From NCBI GenBank assembly GCA_944474755.1, contig OX104113.1, forward strand, positions 23,316,432 through 23,380,431: a stretch of DNA of 64,000 bases, written 5' to 3'. The stretch comes from Limnoperna fortunei (Eukaryota > Mollusca > Bivalvia > Mytilida > Modiolidae). The stretch's first letter is position 1; each line of letters starts with the position of its first letter. Below, piece after piece: positions 1 to 11,400 of the stretch. The notes under the pieces are model-generated. The model was not told the DNA's origin, did not search any database, and was given only the letters and a program-made list of their open reading frames with translations. The translations under genes were made by a program, and so were the position numbers.

Positions 1-2715
1 GAAAATACATCAACTACAAGAACAGATGATAAAAAAGTTTCTCAGGAGGACTACTTTGAAGCAAATAATTCTCAATTGCATGTACATGAATTTGATAATG
101 AAATAATTGCAAATGTTCAGCAAAGATCCAACTGTTATAAAGATGATATTTCTGAAAACATGTCTTCACAGACTGAAGTTGATCATGACAATAAAATAAC
201 TGCAGATCAGGAAAATGACATTTTTGATGCAGACTCGCGGGTAAATCCTTCTGTTTTAGAAGAGGACATATTAATTGAAAAAACATTCCCTACAAATGTG
301 CCATCAGATAAATGGAATAAAAGTACACTGGTAGCTGATTTATTATCAGAGCTCAAATTCCAAAATGAGGAGTGGTACATAAATGACATTGACTTTGAAA
401 AAGCAGAAGATGATTATGAAATGGATGACAATAGCTTTATTGAAACTGAAGAACCAATACAACCTGGTCATACACTGACAACATCAACAAGCATTCTGTT
501 GATCTGGATGTTTATAATTAGCCATTCTTTGACCGCTACTCAGGTTTCGGACTTGTTATCATTGATTAACATTCATTTGGTAATTTCAAATCGAGCACTG
601 AAGAGCTTACATCATTTTAAGAAATTTTTTAGTCAAATGAAAACGCCAATGATCAAACATTACTTTTGTAACTTCTGTTTAGGTGGTGTGCAGCAGGACA
701 CAAAAATTTGTCCAAACAAGCATTGTGCAAAAGATGTATCTGTGAAGAAAGGAAAAGACTTTTTCATTGAACTGGAAGTAAGCAAGCAGCTTGAAAACTT
801 GTTTACCAATGACAATTTTAGAAGTAACTTGACACACCGCTCAACTAGAATTAAAAAAAACCCTAACAATATTGAAGACATCTATGATGGACTTTTATAC
901 AAGAGGTTCACAGATAATGAAGGAATTTTACACCCTAGAAAAGTAAACAATGTTTCGTTCACTTTAAATACTGATGGTGTTCCAATTTTTAAAAGCAGCA
1001 AGACTTCAATTTGGCCAATATTTCTAATGATAAATGAATTACCTTTTAGGATGCGCAAACAAAGAGAGAACATGCTTCTTTGTGGACTTTGGTTTGGTCA
1101 GGAGAAACCTGTGATGAATATGTTTTTTGAGCCACTTCAAAGGTCTCTTGAAGCACTAAAGGATGGAATTGATATTCAAATAAGTAGTGACAAAGTTGTG
1201 ACTGTTAAAGGTTGTTTATTGTGCTTGTCATGTGATATACCAGCTAGAAGTGCTGTGCTTAACATGAATCAGCACAACGGAGAAAGTTCTTGTCCTAAAT
1301 GTCTGCAGACTGGGGTAAATACAAGAACTATTTCAGGTGGGAACATACGAACATTTCCTTATAGTACTGAAAACCCTACTGGACCAATTAGAACATCTGC
1401 ACTGGTGGTCAAAGATGGAATTATGGCTAATGAAATCCAAAACACTATAAATGGATACAAAGGAATTTCTTTCCTTATGTTCACACCAAACTTTGATATG
1501 GTAGTTGGAACAGGAATAGATTACATGCATATGTTGTGTCTTGGAATTGTTCGATTATTGCTAAAATTGTGGTTTTCAACAGAATTCACTTGTGAAGAGT
1601 TTTCTTTACATAGCTTTGTTGAAGTTGTAGACTCGCGTATTGAACAAATTAAACCCTCTCATTTTATTACTAGAACACCGAGAACAATTAGCGAGCACAT
1701 GAAATTTTGGAAGGCATCAGAAGTACGGTCATGGTTCTTTTATTACTCTGTACCTTGCATAATGGATTTACTCAAGCCAGTGTATTTTTATCACTATTGT
1801 GCCCTACTTGAAGGAATATATCTTCTGTGTCAGTCAAGCATCAGTGAAGAAAATATTCAAAGAAGTGAACAGATGCTGAACTACTTTGTGTTCATGTTCT
1901 CATCATTGTATGGTGAGCGATATGTAACATTAAATATGCATTCATTGCTCCACCTGCCTCAAACAGTCAGGGAGTTGGGTCCATTATGGTGCTACTCTTG
2001 TTTTGCTTTTGAAGGAGCTAATGGAGATCTTATAAAAATGTTTCATGGAACTATGTACATTGATTTACAAATTGTAAATGCAGTACATGTATTTCAGATG
2101 ATTCCATTGCTTTCCAAGAAAGTTGAGGAAAATTCATTGGTCAGTTCTTTAGTGAAATCTCTTACTACACAATGCAAGAGTTATGACCCCAGCATTTATT
2201 CTTTTTGTGGAAAGTCATATTCAAAACAACTTTCGCCTTTAATCAAAACAGAAATTTGTAAATATCTAAAGAGTGCAATTTATTACATTTCACTATACAA
2301 CCGAGCAATAATAAGAGGAATTAAGTATCATTCGTTGGACTATGCCCGAGTGTCTATGCGCAATTCATACACTGTGAAATATTTAGATCACAACAAGAAA
2401 GTGTCATATGGGTTTGTAATGTTTTTTGCAAGTCATACTGCAATAAATGGTGACATTGAAAACTTTGTTTGCATTTCAAAACTGAACCCGCTTCAGTTGA
2501 ATATCTTCCAAGTTCATCATGACTGGGAAAGCTCTGACCATCATACTCAGTCTAACTTTTTAAATATTGTGTTACCTTTCATGCATATTGTAACCAATTC
2601 TGAACTTGTTGATATAATTCCATTGATTAATATCTTGGACCTTTGCATTTGTATAGATGGTGAGAAATTTAAAGTTGTTTGTGAAGAACCAAATCACCAT
2701 GAATTAAACCTCTGA
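1..2715 (+). CDS. Tnp2/CACTA (EnSpm)-like transposase, 5'-partial
   Basis: This reading frame is open from base 1 of the window and ends at a TGA at 2713-2715, giving at least 904 residues, so the true start lies to the left. It looks like the transposase of an animal CACTA/EnSpm (Tnp2-type) DNA transposon. A candidate acidic triad sits in the usual contexts, numbering codons from base 1: Asp325 in NTDGVPIF, Asp412 in SCDIPARSAV followed by a CPKC zinc pair, and Glu671 in FAFEGANGD. A cysteine-rich zinc-binding patch (CNFC...CPNKHCAKD) precedes the core at about codons 222-242. The N-terminal part is acidic and poorly conserved in appearance. There is no internal stop, so the copy may be recent. 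The family assignment rests on motif recognition only. No XDH exon overlaps it. Confidence 0.75.
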   Translation, partial: ENTSTTRTDDKKVSQEDYFEANNSQLHVHEFDNEIIANVQQRSNCYKDDISENMSSQTEVDHDNKITADQENDIFDADSRVNPSVLEEDILIEKTFPTNVPSDKWNKSTLVADLLSELKFQNEEWYINDIDFEKAEDDYEMDDNSFIETEEPIQPGHTLTTSTSILLIWMFIISHSLTATQVSDLLSLINIHLVISNRALKSLHHFKKFFSQMKTPMIKHYFCNFCLGGVQQDTKICPNKHCAKDVSVKKGKDFFIELEVSKQLENLFTNDNFRSNLTHRSTRIKKNPNNIEDIYDGLLYKRFTDNEGILHPRKVNNVSFTLNTDGVPIFKSSKTSIWPIFLMINELPFRMRKQRENMLLCGLWFGQEKPVMNMFFEPLQRSLEALKDGIDIQISSDKVVTVKGCLLCLSCDIPARSAVLNMNQHNGESSCPKCLQTGVNTRTISGGNIRTFPYSTENPTGPIRTSALVVKDGIMANEIQNTINGYKGISFLMFTPNFDMVVGTGIDYMHMLCLGIVRLLLKLWFSTEFTCEEFSLHSFVEVVDSRIEQIKPSHFITRTPRTISEHMKFWKASEVRSWFFYYSVPCIMDLLKPVYFYHYCALLEGIYLLCQSSISEENIQRSEQMLNYFVFMFSSLYGERYVTLNMHSLLHLPQTVRELGPLWCYSCFAFEGANGDLIKMFHGTMYIDLQIVNAVHVFQMIPLLSKKVEENSLVSSLVKSLTTQCKSYDPSIYSFCGKSYSKQLSPLIKTEICKYLKSAIYYISLYNRAIIRGIKYHSLDYARVSMRNSYTVKYLDHNKKVSYGFVMFFASHTAINGDIENFVCISKLNPLQLNIFQVHHDWESSDHHTQSNFLNIVLPFMHIVTNSELVDIIPLINILDLCICIDGEKFKVVCEEPNHHELNL

Positions 2716-3084
2716 ACATGCATATTTGTTCTTTTAATATTATAATAAATTAATCAAATATACAACTGCTTTAAATTTTATTTAATGCTAAGGTTTAAAT
2801 GCCCTGTCACAATAAGACTTGTACTAGTACCTGCATCCTCAGTGTTGACTGCTTTGTAGGTAACTACCTCAACTAATTGGCTATATGGAGTTCAGCTTTG
2901 TTTTTATATGTCTTAACTGGGAACATATTATATTGATAATACGAAGTATATAATATATGTACGTGCATTTTCATAAATTAACTGTCACTTTAAACAAATC
3001 TACATGTATGTTGTGAACACTATGAATCTGATGATGAAATGCAACGTTCAAATCTGCCAACAATAATACCTATACCAGCAGCAA

Positions 3085-3525
3085 GTTACTAAGTTCAAGA
3101 AATCACATTCAAATCACCTTAACTGGGTACATTTTAAACAAAGTTTAACAAATTGCAATGAAATCATTCTAAGACTGAAGCTATGTTGAATAAATCACTA
3201 ACAAATTACTTCATAAAAAGTTCCCAAGAAACAAAGTTTATCAAATCATTAACAAATTACAAACTGTTATGATTCCAACATAAAGAAATGGTAAGCAAAT
3301 CACTCACTGTGGTTTTTACTTTTACAGAATTACTTTCAAATCACCAGAAATCACTAACAAATCGCTTTGTGAAACCAAATCACTAACAAATCACTTTTAT
3401 TAAATTGGGCCAAAAGTGATTTGGTTGTAATTTGTTATTGAATCACTATCAAATCACTTTAAGAAATCACTGAATAATGATTTGAAAGTAATTTGAAGAT
3501 GATTTGTTCATGATTTGTTACTAAA
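3085..3525. repeat. Cluster of AAATCAC-type motifs (possible subterminal repeats of the transposon)
   Basis: The motif AAATCAC or AAATCA(T/C) and its reverse complement occur more than 15 times in about 440 bp. Forward copies dominate at first (for example AAATCACTAACAAATCAC) and reverse copies at the end (GTGATTTG, GATTTGTTA). Plant CACTA elements carry dense short subterminal motifs bound by transposase. The position 0.4-0.8 kb after the transposase stop fits that role. The outer end would be near 3525-3540. I could not confirm a terminal CACTA sequence. Confidence 0.5.
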
Positions 3526-4349
3526 TTTTTTGACTTGGGTATAAGGAACAGTTTACTTGTTGTATAAATATTTAGAGAAACAAAGCATAATTGTTTAGCT
3601 CATTCATGATTTAATTGGAACAACTTAAAATCCAAATAATAATATATAATCACAAATATATTTCTTCATGACTTTGACAACACTTGTTCATAAAACTCCT
3701 ATTGAAAAAATCGGGGCATGTGTCCAGCTAGATATATAAAAAAATAAATGCATTGTCATTTTATATATTTTATTTATTGTGTTCCTTTATCACAGTCCAT
3801 ACAAATTAAAATTGAAGATGTTGGCCTTACTGTAGGTTTAACATGTGTTTGTTAACAGTTTGCTCTGTTCATGATTTCTAATGAAAAATATATATGTAAA
3901 TTCTGTAAAACTTGTAATTGTTGAAGGATAGTCATAGACAAAGAAAAATAGATAAGAACAACTCCCTAGAAAATTGTATTAACTGCAATTAAGATTTTGA
4001 TTTTAACATGTATATCCAACCCCATTTATATACATGTATGCAAGAATTCATTTTCTGTGTGCAATCCAACACAACAGGAACAAGTATTTACACCAGAAAT
4101 TATTTTGTGATTTTGTGATTAACATTATTTAAAGAGAATTCCTTCTAGATCAAAAAATAATTGTTATATTGCATAATTTGAAAATATGTAAATACTATCC
4201 ACCTACTCTGGTTTGCTCATTAGTTAACACTATCAACTTACTCAGGTTTGCTGTATTTGTTAAGATGTTTAATTGATGATAGTGTACATTTCTTGTGTTT
4301 TACTCATGTTGCCTCGTTGATTACTGAATAAATTCAATACAAACAGATA

Positions 4350-4537
4350 TACTTTGTTCTATGGTCATTGCTGGTTATTGCTGCTGTCACTGAACAGAAA
4401 GACATTACTGGTGACTGCTCTACCATATAGTATAATGAAGATTTACTTTGTTCTATGGTCATTGCTGGTTATTGCTGCTGTCACTGAACAGAAAGACATT
4501 ACTGGTGACTGCTCTACCATATAGTATAATGAAGATT
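4350..4537. repeat. 94-bp tandem duplication
   Basis: Two adjacent, almost identical 94-bp copies (4350-4443 and 4444-4537) each begin TACTTTGTTCTATGGTCATT. No coding potential was seen. Confidence 0.85.
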
Positions 4538-7500
4538 CTAAAATAATTGGTAACATTAATATAATGCTGGTAATAGCACTTGTTGTTGAAAAAACTTAAG
4601 TCAGGTTTTCTTCCCATACAGTTCTTCTTGACTGAATCAAGAGAGCCATTAAGAAACTGATTAAGTTTACAGCTGCCATCCAGAAGTCTGTAAACAGAAG
4701 AACAGACACATTCTGCTATTTTAAACTTAATGACTTTTATTATAGAAACATGAAATAAAATCAAATGAGAGAAGCTTTTGTTTTCAATAAATGATGGATT
4801 TACAAATAAGTTGAGAGGAATGAATTTAATTAGAATCAGAGAGCCAGATAAAGAGTGAAAGTGGCAGTTAACATTTGCTGGCAAGTAGTTCATTCTATGT
4901 CCCCATTAGATTTATTGCTGAACTTGTTTTTCATCCTGAATATTTGGAATACTGCCTGCTGGATTTTAAGCAACATTTCAATCAACTAAGGTTGGAATAT
5001 AACACACATTGCCTTAAGTAAACCCCAGTGTTGTTGACATGCAGGTGATTGATAAGTGATTTGATTACTTACCTGGAACTCCTGAGGCCCTCCTTTGATA
5101 CAAACACTGCCAACTTTCTAATATACCTCTGATTGAATTGCAATCACAGACATGGTCCTTGAACAAATACAATAGATGCAAATTAAAATTGGATTTTTTT
5201 TTGTTCTATTAAGGTATGCATCATTCTTGTACTTATTTCTTTAATACAAGAAGTCTATAAAAATTTAAAATTACTGATATGAAAATAAATTTTTTATATA
5301 AATATTTTTTTTCAATAAGTACTTTTCTGATAAATTGGAATAAATAGTTAAACTGCCTTACAGAGGTTGATTGTTTGCTTTACGTCCAACCAGCAGTGTT
5401 TCCACTACGTTCAGGATGAAAACTAAAACAATAAATCCATTCTGGAAATGTGTACCAAAGAGCAAACAAATTTTGAATGCACTAAAAAAGGATGGAGTAT
5501 GGGTATGGTTGAAAATTTAGCTTTTATTAGGGGCTACTCTTATTGATATCTACAAAAGGGGTCTTTATTATGCAAGAAGTGTGGTACTTTCCAAACACAT
5601 AACCCACTATTATCCTGATAGAGATTGAACAGACGTGCATCATCAAATTTGCTTATACCAACCATTTAAAAAATATATTGCTCTGCAGCTACTCAAATCC
5701 ACATGTAGGCTATCATGACATTTTTATCATGACAATTTTTATTGGGGACATACTGGAATACACAGAAAAAAACCCCAACCATCAGTAGAAGGTTGACCCA
5801 TGTGACATCTTGCAATAGTAACATGCTTTGCTGTATATCTACATAATTTTAAAAAAGGATTCAATTAAGGACCAACTTCACAGTTTTCTTTAATTGACTA
5901 AACTGACTAATGGTGTCCAAGAAACATTCTACTTTTTGCATAAGGTTGACACCAAGGTATGGCAAATGCTGATCACTGAAAAGCCATTTTCTTCTCAAAT
6001 GATTTATTCTGAAAGCATAATTAACCCAACCTGGTAATGTTACCGCTAAAGAATACATTATAATTAGTAAATACACTTCTAGTGGAAAGCACATTGACTA
6101 CTTCATTAACATGTAGATAATAGATCTATTATAATTTAAAATACACGTTTCTTCCACAAAGAATTGACACAATACAGATATACAGTAAATATCAGCATCA
6201 ACTCAACTACATAATCTTCATGTTCATGACGTTTATCATGTAATGAATAGTCTTCTGTATTTCCTTTCCAGAAACATGCATAGTAAATAATTAAGAAGTT
6301 AGGAAGGTACAATACAAGATCCCTATTGTACAAGTTTCAAGGTCCTTTAATAGTCTTGATTGTCAATTGTGTTGACTGCTAATGTTTTTCCTATATCATA
6401 ACACCTAGTTTTTATTATTAGAGGAACCTGGAGTAAATGGTGAAAACCCACAACCTTTCACTTCTTTCAATGGTCCCTAAGTACCGGTACTTACATTAGT
6501 TTTCATAATAATAAAGTATTCAATATTTTCAATAAAACATAGAATATCAGCAATATCAGCTTGTTAAAAGTTAATTTCATCACAGTACATGTAATATACA
6601 TAAAATATGAACTAGACAATAATCATGGTCCCAACAATGATTAAAGACACAGAAAAACCATTCTAATATAAAATATCCTAGATAATGCAATAAGAATGAA
6701 TATAAATATAATGCTCTTACTAATAATTAATGGTGTATAACAAGAGGCTCACATGACATAAAATATTTAAATTTTCACCTGAGTAAATTTAAAGTTTTTA
6801 ATGCATACATTTTATTTTGGTTTAATGTATAAACTTAACTTGCACTAATTTTACAAAATCATACTTAAACTTCTGATTTAAATAAAATGATATATCTAAG
6901 CTAAAAATTCATACGGAATATAAGCTTCGTTGTAAGAAAATAAATCTCTTGTACAACAAGATAAATGCAATTCAATAACTTGTACAATTAATATATACAT
7001 CATTTGGCACCATTTTACACACATATTATATATTGAAATATCTACTATAAATGTGGCACCCAATAAATTTAATTCTACACCTTAAACTTGACCTTTGTAC
7101 CTCTAATTACATTCTTTTTATAAAAAATTTATTTATTTACTTAACCAAAATTGTATTTATTTCTTAATGATCCAAAATAATGAGTTTTCCAGAAACATGT
7201 TCTACTTTTTAAAAACAATATCTACATCAAAAAGATATATATGTATAAAATCAAAGACATAATGAATTACATAAATAACATACATATATAACAAATGGTT
7301 AATTATATTCATACCTTGATACCTAGCTAGATAAAAGTAACATGCATAAATTAATCACTTGATCAAAGATTTCATATATCATAAAGACTATAGATCAAAT
7401 TCAGAAATTTATGCAACAGCTATATTTTTGAAAAAAAGGTAACAGAATGTGTTACAATAACACAAGCTGGGAATTAAAACCTTCATAATTGTTTTTAATA

Positions 7501-7587
7501 TTTCAAGAGATCTTATTGTTGTTTGTTTGTCCAAGATTCAAAAAATACAAAATTAAATGTCAAAATTTCCAGATTTATAATATACAG
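4538..7587. other. Intergenic stretch with no gene seen
   Basis: About 3 kb of AT-rich sequence between the transposon and the 3' end of XDH. Only short reading frames without recognisable motifs occur. I see no exon of a known family, no tRNA-like fold and no clear repeat. Confidence 0.6.
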
Positions 7588-7995
7588 TATAACAGTATAA
7601 ATTCCTTGTTCCTACAGTAGAATGCCTACAGAATAATGGTATAAATTCCTTGTTCCTACAGTAGAATGCCTACAGTATAATGGTATAAATTCCTTGTTCC
7701 TACAGTAGAATGCCTACAGTATAATGGTATAAATTCCTTGTTCCTACAGTAGAATGCCTACAGTATAATAGTATAAATTCCTTGTTCCTACAGTAGAATG
7801 GCTACAGTATACTAGTATAAATTCCTTGTTCCTACAGTAGAATGCCTACAGTATAATAGTATAAATTCTTTTTTCCTACAGTAGAATGCATACAGAATAA
7901 TAGTATAAATTCCTTTTTCCTACAGTAGAATGCCTACAGTATAATGGTATAAATTCCTTGTTCCTACAGTAGAATGCCTCTAGTATATTAGTATG
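7588..7995. repeat. 44-bp minisatellite, about 9 units
   Basis: The unit is about 44 bp and contains TAAATTCCTTGTTCCTACAG followed by TAGAATGCCTACAGTATAAT. Units differ by single substitutions. It lies 0.4-0.8 kb past the XDH stop codon, so it may be just beyond or inside the 3' UTR. Confidence 0.9.
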
Positions 7996-8204
7996 AATTC
8001 ATAAAGTTTCTTGTTTTCTTAGTCGTTTTGCTAAACTGTTATAAATGGTTAGTAATGAAAAAATCATCAAATCAGCAACAATTATATACAACTTTGACAA
8101 CACACCTATGTAGAAATTTATTGTTAAGCTCTTGTTTTTGTTACAAAATAAGGTGTATTCTGAAATATAACTAATAAATGAATTAAAGTAATACCAAACT
8201 TATG

Positions 8205-8210
8205 TTTATT
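8205..8210 (-). promoter_or_regulatory. Candidate polyadenylation signal of XDH
   Basis: The minus strand reads AATAAA here, about 210 bases past the XDH stop codon. A second AATAAA lies at 8117-8122. In such AT-rich DNA the hexamer is common by chance, so this is only a candidate. Confidence 0.3.
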
Positions 8211-8419
8211 AGTTATTTAGTTTAGTGCATTCCATGGTAAGTTAACAACAATAGTTCAGATCTCCTTAGATTTCCATATCCCATAAAATAAACAAATCAA
8301 GACAAATTGAGGACATTATACAACCTTCATTGAAAGGTTGGTTCTGACTACAATCTAATTATATAAAATAACAAAGCAAACTTTGTTCATAAGTGATGTC
8401 TCATTGTCTGTACACATGA

Positions 8420-8470
8420 TTACAAGTTGACGAACCAAGGCTTATATGTTCCTTCCTCTGGCTCTGGGAA
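8420..8470 (-). CDS. XDH: XDH last exon w29 with stop codon
   Basis: This 51-base exon encodes [16 protein letters not shown] and a TAA stop at 8420-8422. The KPW motif matches the conserved C terminus of the family (KPWSVRV in human). The acceptor is CTTTTCAG. Confidence 0.93.
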   Translation of the reverse strand, partial: FPEPEEGTYKPWFVNL

Positions 8471-11400
8471 CTGAAAAGACAAATATTACCATGAACAACC
8501 ATATTTGTGCTCCAATGGCAAAACAATAAAAAATGGGATTGTGTCTAAATCATTGGTTTTTCCCCTTAAATGTGAAACACTCGTACTATTTTAAGGGTCA
8601 ATTTAAAATAAAGTTTTGATGTGATGAAATCAAACAATTTACATAGATTAATTCTGATATTTTGCTAGTTTACCACCAAATCCTCCTGATTACAAAAAGA
8701 ATATGAAACCTATATGTCAATGGTTGTTTAAGGGTTACAGTGTGATCCTGTGATTGATCTGAAAACCAATAAAATAATTAAAAAAAACTAAAAGTTTTCA
8801 CAGTATATAACAACATTATTACATATTTCATTGGGTAACATATGTGGATAATATTGCATGTCCAACCAGAAAAAACTTTCAAACACAATCTGTAACTTCT
8901 TATGATATAATCATTTACATAACATCTAATCAAATGATTAAGGAATTACAGTACAAAGTTGCATAAAACAGATATTTTCAAGTGATTTTCTAATTCTAAG
9001 GACAACACAACTTCTGTAAAAGTCACTCAACCAGAATAAACCTAAAATTATACCTGACACTTCTCATGATATAACTATTTACTATATAGGTAATCACCTG
9101 ATTCAGGCACCAAACCAACTGTGCAAAACAGATATTTATATTTGATTTTCTATGTCCAAGGACCACAACATTAGCAAAAACAACTCAACAGTATCAAAAC
9201 ACAAACTCTACCTGTTCATAAGGTATGACTACTTACTAAATAACAAATCAATAGACTGAACCATTACATTTCAGTGATCAGACAAAGTAAACTTCAGCTT
9301 TGCCAATAGGGACTAATAGGCATAGTGTAGTTTTTATATCAATGGTGACAAGTTGTTAATGTAACACATATTTTATATCTTAACATCAAATAAGTTGCAT
9401 CGAGATTTTTATGCCCCCGCGATGACATGTCGGGGGGCATTAAGTTTTACTCATGTCCGTCCGTCTGTACGTCCGTACGAATTTCCGTCAAGCTTTTCTC
9501 AGAAACCGTACATCAGAACAATTTGAAATTTGGCAGGGTGGTTCAGTATCACAAGTTGTACGTCCTAAGCGACTTTCAGACCTGTCGGACAACTACTTCC
9601 TGTTTGGGACTGGGCCGATATGAAAATGTGTTAACATGAGTATGAAAATTTCCTTCAAGCTTTTCTCAGAAACCGTACATCAGAACAATTTGAAATTTGG
9701 CAGGGTGGTTCAGTATCACAAGTTGTACGTCCTAAGCCACTTTCAGACCTGTCGGACAACTACTTCCTGTTTGTGACTGGGCCGATATGAATATGTGTTA
9801 ACATGAGTATGAAAATTTCCGTCAAGCTTTTCTCAGAAACCGTACATGAGAACAATTTGAAATTTGGCAGGGTGGTTCAGTATCACAAGTTGTACGTCCT
9901 AAGCAACTTTCAGACCTGTCGGACAACTACTTCCTGTTTGCGATTGGGCCGATATGAAAATGTGTTAACGTGAGTATGAAAATTTCTGTCAAGCTTTTCT
10001 CAGAAACCGTACATCAGAACAATTTGAAATTTGGCATTGTGGTTCAGTATCACAAGTTGTACGTCCTAAGCGACTTTCAGACCTGTCGGACAACTACTTC
10101 CTGTTGCGACTGGGCCGATATGAAAATGTGTTAACACGAGTATGAAAATTTCCGTCAAGCTTTTCTCAGAAACCGTACAAAAGAACAATTTGAAATTTGG
10201 CAGGGTGGTTCAGTATCACTTGTTGTACGTCCTAAGCGACTTTCAGACCTGTCGGACAACTACTTCCTGTTTGCGACTGGGCCGATATGTAAATGTGTTA
10301 AAATGAGTATGAAAATTTCCGTCAAGCTTTTCTCAGAAACCGTACACAAGAACAATTTGAAATTTGGCAGGGTAGTTCAGTATCACAAGTTGTACGTCCT
10401 AAGCGACTTTCAGACCTGTCGGACAACTACTTCCTGTTTTCGACTGGGCCGATTTGAAAATGTGTCAACACGAGTATGAAAATTTCCATCAAGCTTTACT
10501 CAGAAACCGTACATTAGAACAATTTGAAATTTGGCAGGGTGGTTAAGTATCACAAGTTGTACGTCCTAAGCGACTTTCAGACCTGTCGGACAACTACTTC
10601 CTGTTTGGGACTTCCTTTAGCGGGGGCATCCGTGTCCCATGGACACATTCTTCAATTTTTTTAAAATGGGTTAATAATCTGTTATGATTTCTGATCCCTC
10701 TGTTTTGTTTTTTAAGGTTTTAGGTGGAATTTATAAAAAATATACAGAATTATATTCTACTAGTAATACTATCAACCTGTTCGGTAAACTGGTCTTTACA
10801 AGCCATGCGGATCCTCTCCGGAGTGGCTGGACTGTTAAGTGTAAAATTGATATCTTGTTTGTTGTCGATTCTAGCAGATTTGATAGCATCTTTTACAGCA
10901 AAAAATACTGCAGCTGATAAAAACAATGGAGGTTCACCAATAGCCTAAATAAAAAAATTAAAAAATAATGTCTTGGGTACTCTAAATTGTATCACTTTTA
11001 AGTACAGGTAAATGACAGTGATGAATCAAGGCATGTGAGCTCCATACTAGATTTTTAATGTTTTTCAGTTTTGTACGACAAGTATATCATGTTTTGTTTT
11101 GTCACCCTGACTATCTAATGATGAGCTTTGGTCTACAGCTTGCCCTATTTATTTCTCCTGAAACAGCTACTAGTTTCCTATAGAAAGAGAATATTCATAT
11201 AGAAGAAATGAAATCTAAGGTCATTATTTATTCTCCTATTTGATGTCAAAATCGCTATTTACACTGAATACATACAAATATATACATATATCTAGATTCT
11301 ATGATGGATGATAAATTATAATACAGTACAGATCTGTTTTTTGTTTGTTTGTTTGAATGATGTTTAACACCATTTTCAGCAATTTTTCCGCTTTATCATG

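Noticed and set aside
5861..6333. Short minus-strand frames downstream of XDH
   Set aside because: They are under 80 codons, have no recognisable motif, and are expected by chance in 3 kb of this composition.
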